Origin: Glandiceps talaboti
Taxonomy: Eukaryota; Hemichordata; Enteropneusta; Spengelidae
Assembly (NCBI RefSeq): GCF_964340395.1
Contig: NC_135559.1
Span: forward strand, 19,475,150 to 19,539,149
Direction: 5' to 3'
Length of the DNA: 64,000 nt
The position numbers and the translations under genes are program-made. Positions 59,794-64,000 of the stretch are shown in pieces. Within the stretch, counting starts at the first letter, position 1. Each line of letters begins with the position of its first letter. The notes under the pieces were generated by a model. That model made no database searches. It saw only the letters and a list, made by a program, of their open reading frames with translations, and was not told where the DNA came from.

Positions 59794-61280
59794 TTGTAAC
59801 ATGCGCGCAATTCCGGGGTGGAACGATCTAGTTAAAGATCACCATCATAAAGCTCGAACAGATTTTTTGATTTGGAGGGATAATGGTTCTCCTAAATCTG
59901 GGCCCTTCTTTGAATTAATGCGAAAATCTCGAGCACAATTTAAAAGGCAATTGGCAAACTGTAGGAGAATTGAAAATGAATTGCGAGCTACTGCTCTTGC
60001 AGATAGCTTGAAAAATGATCCGAAGTCTTATTGGAGACAAGTCTCTAGACGCAAAGGTAAGGCAACCTCCCCTTCATCATGGACGGTTGCTCCGGAGATG
60101 AGAATATTGCCAACATGTGGAAAGAACACTACAGGGCGATTTTGACAAAAACTGGGAAAGGTTTTACACCTGTTTTTGAGAATAACCACTATTGTAATGA
60201 CATGCTTGTACACCATGACGAAATGCGTGACCTAATTAAGGCTCTTAAAACAGGTGCGTCTGCTGGTAGGGATGGCATTAGCCCAGAACATCTGAAGAAT
60301 TCACCGCCCAGAGCGTCCGTCTTATTAGCAATGTGTTTTTCTTCTATTTTCATCCATGGCTTTGTACCCAAACAGCTAATGTCAACTATAATTGTTCCTA
60401 TTCCTAAGGATCCCGGTGGGGACATTTGCGATAAATCAAACTATCGCCCTATAGCTGTGGCAACAACTATATCTAAACTTCTAGAGAGGGTATGGTTAGC
60501 CCGTTCCATGGACTGTCTTTCAACCACCGACAATCAGTTTGGTTTTAAACCAGCACATGGTACTGATATGTCAATTTTTGTACTAAAGGAGATTCTGAAC
60601 CATTATAAGCAACACAATACACCTGTTTTTGTTAACATTTATGGATGCTTCAAAAGCATTTGATTATGTTCGACATGATATTCTTTTTAGTAAATTAGTG
60701 ACTAGAGGTGTTAAACCATTTTTGTTAAGAGTTTTAGCGTATTTGTACCGCTACCAAGAATTTGTTGTAAAATGGAACGGAAGCCTCTCCGAAGGGTTTC
60801 ATCCAACTAACGGCGTTAAACAAGGTGGAATTTCGTCACCTATATTCTTTACAATCTATTTAGACACACTTAGCAAGACTCTTTCATCTCTTCCGTTCGG
60901 CTGTCTTGTTGGTGGCCTAAAACTGAATCACTTGATTTATGCTGATGATATAGTTTTATTCTCTACAGGGGCGTATGGCCAACAAATGTTGGTTTGACTG
61001 TTGCGGACAATACGGCAATAGCTGTTCAATTATTTTTAATGAGAAAAAAACTGTATGCATGTTGTTCCAAGCAAATACAAGGAAAGTTAGCCAGGTTCCT
61101 ATTTATTTAAATGAAAGATCTCTTAGTTATGTAAATGTCTATAAGTATCTTGGTGTTTTAATTACTCCCGATTTTAAAGATATTGTTGATATTGAGGCGA
61201 TGATTCGTCTTTTTTATGCCAGAGGAAATGCAGTTATCCGTGACTTTAAATATACGTCACTTTCTGTTAAGTGTCTGATT
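59774..61280 (+). pseudogene. ORF2 linker and reverse transcriptase, frameshifted
   Basis: The pieces in order are RAIPGWNDLVKDHHHKARTD and RAQFKRQLANCRRIENE (59801-60060); DGCSGDENIANMWKEHY after a shift near 60075; TGASAGRDGISPEHLK, SNYRPIAVATTISKLLERV and FGFKPAHGTDMSIFVL; a shift near 60630 in a T run; FMDASKAFDYVRHDILF, NGVKQGGISSPIFFTIYLD and LIYADDIVLFS (Y-A-D-D at 60938-60949); and a shift near 60990, then NEKKTVCMLFQ, VYKYLGVLITPDF and FYARGNAVIRDFK. The RT core is complete, with at least four frameshifts. The expected C-terminal Cys-rich region and 3' UTR are missing: coding stops at about 61275 where a duplicated block begins. Clade is uncertain (Jockey/CR1/RTEX-like). Confidence 0.85.
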
Positions 61281-62036
61281 TTTTTCATTGGCTATTCAAG
61301 CTTGGCCCGGACTTTGGTGATTTAAAGATTTTAGTTCAACGTCTTTCCGCAAATCATGACAGTTTGACCAACTACCTACAATACACAGTCGAGAACCACT
61401 AGTTCCAGTATGTAGAGCTAAATTTCTTGCATAAATCATGAAATTGCAAGTTTCAATCTGGTTTGATTTTTGTAGTGATTTTTCAATGAATTCAATGAAA
61501 TACACGAAAAAAGCACAGTCGCGGCCTGCACGGTTTCGTATATCGCGTGACTCCATTGTCAGGTGATATTCACATGCATATTCTGTTGACCCTGTTATTA
61601 AACCTGCTTCGGGTGATCGTCAATTTTCATCAGATTTAGGAGTACAATGTCATTATTGTCAACTTCGATAGTAGTGTAGGTTCTCTAATAATTTCAGAAA
61701 TACTTTAATATGTTAATAAAAGTAGATTGTCGGGCGCGATCGTGATCGTAACTTCGAATTCCGTACAGCAGTGTGTTAGTGTGGTACGGTGTAGCTAACA
61801 CACAGTGGGTGACTTACAGTCGGCGATACTATTGTGAAATGAACGTACTTGTACAGTGTGGTTGTGAATTTGTAATTTAATGTACGATCGTAAATAGTAT
61901 CATTTGGGCATGGATATTTTCTTCAGAATCACCCTGTTTTGAAAGATGTCTCAGTTTTTGTGGTCATACATCATAACACCAACGTCGAACATTTACCGCC
62001 GTTTTGATGACTTTTAACGTGAATATCATGATGTTT
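61272..62036. repeat. Duplicated block G, copy 2
   Basis: The segment from TTTTTTTCATTGGCTATTC to TTAAACCTGCTTC is nearly identical to 63671-64000. Its continuation matches 53230-53665. Its left edge truncates the retrotransposon RT. Confidence 0.75.
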
Positions 62037-62039
62037 AAC

Positions 62040-62588
62040 GGATGGAATTGGATCTAATTATAACAGCAAGAGAGGCTCAGAAATTATTTGTGAATAAATA
62101 ACCTGGCTAACAATATATAAACTAAGAACTTACCCGACGTCACATTTACCAATTGCAAAACAACAGTGAAAAGTGTTGTCAGGAGAAAGTTTGAGAGCAC
62201 AATTGGTAGCACAACCATGGTCCGTGAAAAGCTGACTGAATGGTTTCGTTCGAGTGCGAGTGGTTACAGAGGATTCTATATGTACCGATGAGCAAGTATT
62301 TAAGGTGGAAAAAGAAGTACTTAAAATAAATGCCTAATCCAATAAAAATTATAGGAACACATAACAAATCATGCTAATCCTTTCTTTTTAACAAAGCAAA
62401 CCTGTGTAAACAACTTGTCATTGTATATGACTTCATGGGTGGTCGTATTTATTCTAAACGTTGTTGTGTGGTGAAGTGGTACTGTGTCTATGTGACGGCG
62501 CTGCGTAATTAACTTTAGGGTCATGAATCAGGAACTAACCTGACAAAATATAAAAAATACAATTTGCAAAATGATATCCGTCCATCCA

Positions 62589-62637
<49 letters not shown>

Positions 62638-62660
62638 TCGTCTGTCGGCTTGATTATTAT
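62040..62660. repeat. Duplicated block D, copy 3, ending in TCTG run
   Basis: Paralogue of 46250 and 53780. It ends with about 12 TCTG units (62588-62637) and the GATTATTATATATAATCT phrase that in copy 1 precedes the MITE. Confidence 0.75.
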
Positions 62661-62914
62661 ATATAATCTTCCGCTATAAAAGCTTCCCAATATTACATGT
62701 GTGGTTGGCCGTAAGATCGCATTTGCAGGCAATCATGGTGGAGATATTGCCTACATAACTTCATACTATCTCTTCACTATTTCAAAATCTTGTGTTCACT
62801 TTGTTCGATAGTCCGAGCAGTCCAGGCAGTTGCCGGTGAAAACTGTGCCAATGCCAGTGAAATCATAAATATCGGCATTTAGCAGGTGACATTCTAAATT
62901 TACTGGTATATAAA

Positions 62915-63482
62915 TGGTGAAACTCAACGGAGGGTCTATGACCACACTGTAGATCAAATAAAACACGTGTAGGGTTGCTGGAGAAATGCATCAACACAGA
63001 AGTGATGCGCAGTTAATGTCAGCTAAGAGTGGAATGACGTCACAAATACAAGAACTATTAACGACGGCGAACACAGATCAGACACCATTGGAGAGTGATT
63101 GTGTAGAATTCAATCCATATCATGATTACTGCCAAACTGAAAGCTTAGGACAGTTGCATTTATCATCATATGGGATAACTCATTATTCAAAGTTTCCAAA
63201 GGTTGGCGAAGAGATACGAGTAACTCTGGCAAGTAAAGACCAAAGAGTGAAATTGAGAAAATGCGACGTCAACGGTTATATGTTGACACCTTGCTATGGA
63301 ACAATGAAGGTGACCATGACGGATAATTCAGATGGAAGTATTTCATTGAATGCTAGAGGGGTGAGGAGGGGGATTATAGCCTAAGAGTGCACGTGAATGA
63401 CAAACCAGGTCAAGTCACATTTACCGGCATTTCACCAGCAATTGTGAAGGTCGCACTTGCAAGTAATTCATATGTCACATAG
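62915..63482 (+). pseudogene. TRIM-like coiled-coil/filamin fragment
   Basis: A frame from about 62980 reads DAQLMSAKSGMTSQIQELL (end of a coiled coil), DCVEFNPYHDYC, then ESLGQLHLSSYGI, VGEEIRVTLASKDQ and MKVTMTDNSDGSISLNARG. After a one-base slip in the G-rich stretch 63351-63372 it continues GEEGDYSLRVHVNDKPGQVT and ends FTGISPAIVKVALAS at TAG 63480-63482. The VGxxIxVxL...VTxxDNxDGSxxxxxxxxxEGxYxLxVxVN pattern is a filamin/ABP280 repeat. Preceded by a coiled coil with 'SAKxxxTSxIQ' and '(E/Q)FxP', it matches the C-terminal half of TRIM2/3/45/71-like proteins. The RING and B-boxes are absent. A shorter trace is in the paralogous block at 52.09 kb. Homology is by pattern recognition, not search. 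Confidence 0.6.
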
Positions 63483-64000
63483 ACTGTGACTGACATACTC
63501 TGACTCCAATGTCAATACAGACAAAGTTGTTGACGTTAGTTTAGATTGACACTTCCTTCAGATAACAATGGACGACCATTCACGTGAGCAGTGTACTCAA
63601 ATTTGATACGTTTGTTGTTGGACATGACTGTTTCGGCAAGCCTTTGATTCCGACACAATTTGCCTTTTTCTGATTTTTTTTCATTGGCTATTTAAGCTTG
63701 GCCCGGACTTTGGTGATTTAAAGATTTTAGTTCAACGTCTTTCCGCAAATCATGACAGTTTGACCAACTACCTACAATACACAGTCGAGAGCCACTAGTT
63801 CCAGTATGTAGAGCTAAATTTCTTGCATAAATCATGAAATTGCAAGTTTCAATCTGGTTTGATTTTTGTAGTGATTTTTCAATGAATTCAATGAAATACA
63901 CGAAAAAAGCACAGTCGCGGCCTGCACGGCTTCGTATATCGCGTGACTCCATTGTCAGGTGATATTCACATGCATATTCTGTTGACCCTGTTATTAAACC
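63483..64000. repeat. Duplicated block F/G, copy 3 (runs off window)
   Basis: 63483-63640 matches 52140-52290. 63671-64000 is nearly identical to 61272-61600, including GGCCCGGACTTTGGTGATTTA and CCAACTACCTACAATACACAG. The minus-strand 86-codon frame found in both copies is a shadow of the repeat: copies differ in only a few bases and it has no family match. Confidence 0.75.

Noticed and set aside
61296-63952. Identical 86-codon minus-strand frames at 61296-61556 and 63692-63952
   Set aside because: The DNA itself is almost identical, so frame conservation is no evidence. Start and composition look random and no motif is seen.

Overview
This is nuclear DNA of an animal, most likely a marine invertebrate. 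It is AT-rich, its coding exons are small with GT/AG splice sites, it is full of microsatellites, and it carries many decayed non-LTR retrotransposons (L2, CR1-like and RTE-like), PIF/Harbinger-like DNA transposons and tRNA-derived SINEs. The one clear host gene encodes a D8C/VWDE-type secreted protein, and there is a TRIM-type coiled-coil/filamin fragment. Both families are large in cephalochordates, hemichordates and several lophotrochozoans, so the taxon cannot be fixed from this window.

Region 1 (1-14.4 kb): five minus-strand exons (13983-14355, 12535-12597, 8971-9260, 6118-6204, 761-1084) join in phase into 379 codons of a VWDE-like gene that runs off the left edge; its 5' end was not found. 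The introns hold a decayed CR1-type endonuclease (1.5-2.2 kb), the C-terminus of a Mutator-like transposase-family protein (3.7-4.1 kb), ATGCAAAT-rich minisatellite repeats, a tRNA-like SINE head, copies of a TCTG-linked repeat and a 226-bp GATA/CAGA microsatellite.

Region 2 (15.5-29.2 kb): nested transposons. A PIF/Harbinger-like non-autonomous element (15924-18806, TTA duplication) splits a minus-strand ORF. Removing it and one TTA restores the reading frame. A second copy (23557-25621) lies in the loop of a Foldback-like element (23149-26139) whose arms are made of a 28-bp tandem satellite. That Foldback element itself splits an L2 retrotransposon (about 22985-23148 and 26140-28385). A third, end-less copy of the Harbinger-like interior is at 28.8-29.2 kb.

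Region 3 (29.4-46 kb): RTE-like and CR1-like remnants, then tandem segmental duplications with a period of about 4-4.7 kb. The repeats carry six identical 14-bp X-box-like palindromes and a conserved TGACGTCA in two paralogous positions.

Region 4 (46-64 kb): more duplicated blocks (46.3/53.8/62.0 kb; 47.2/54.3 kb; 51.6/61.3/62.7-64.0 kb), a 125-bp MITE, and a nearly full-length two-ORF non-LTR retrotransposon (57.66-61.28 kb). Its ORF1 is intact, its ORF2 has an intact endonuclease domain and a frameshifted reverse transcriptase, and its 3' end is cut by a duplicated block. A frameshifted TRIM/filamin fragment lies at 62.9-63.5 kb.

Apart from the VWDE-like gene, coding capacity is almost all mobile-element debris, and the order of insertion can be read from the nesting. 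Edges of repeat blocks were judged by eye and are approximate.
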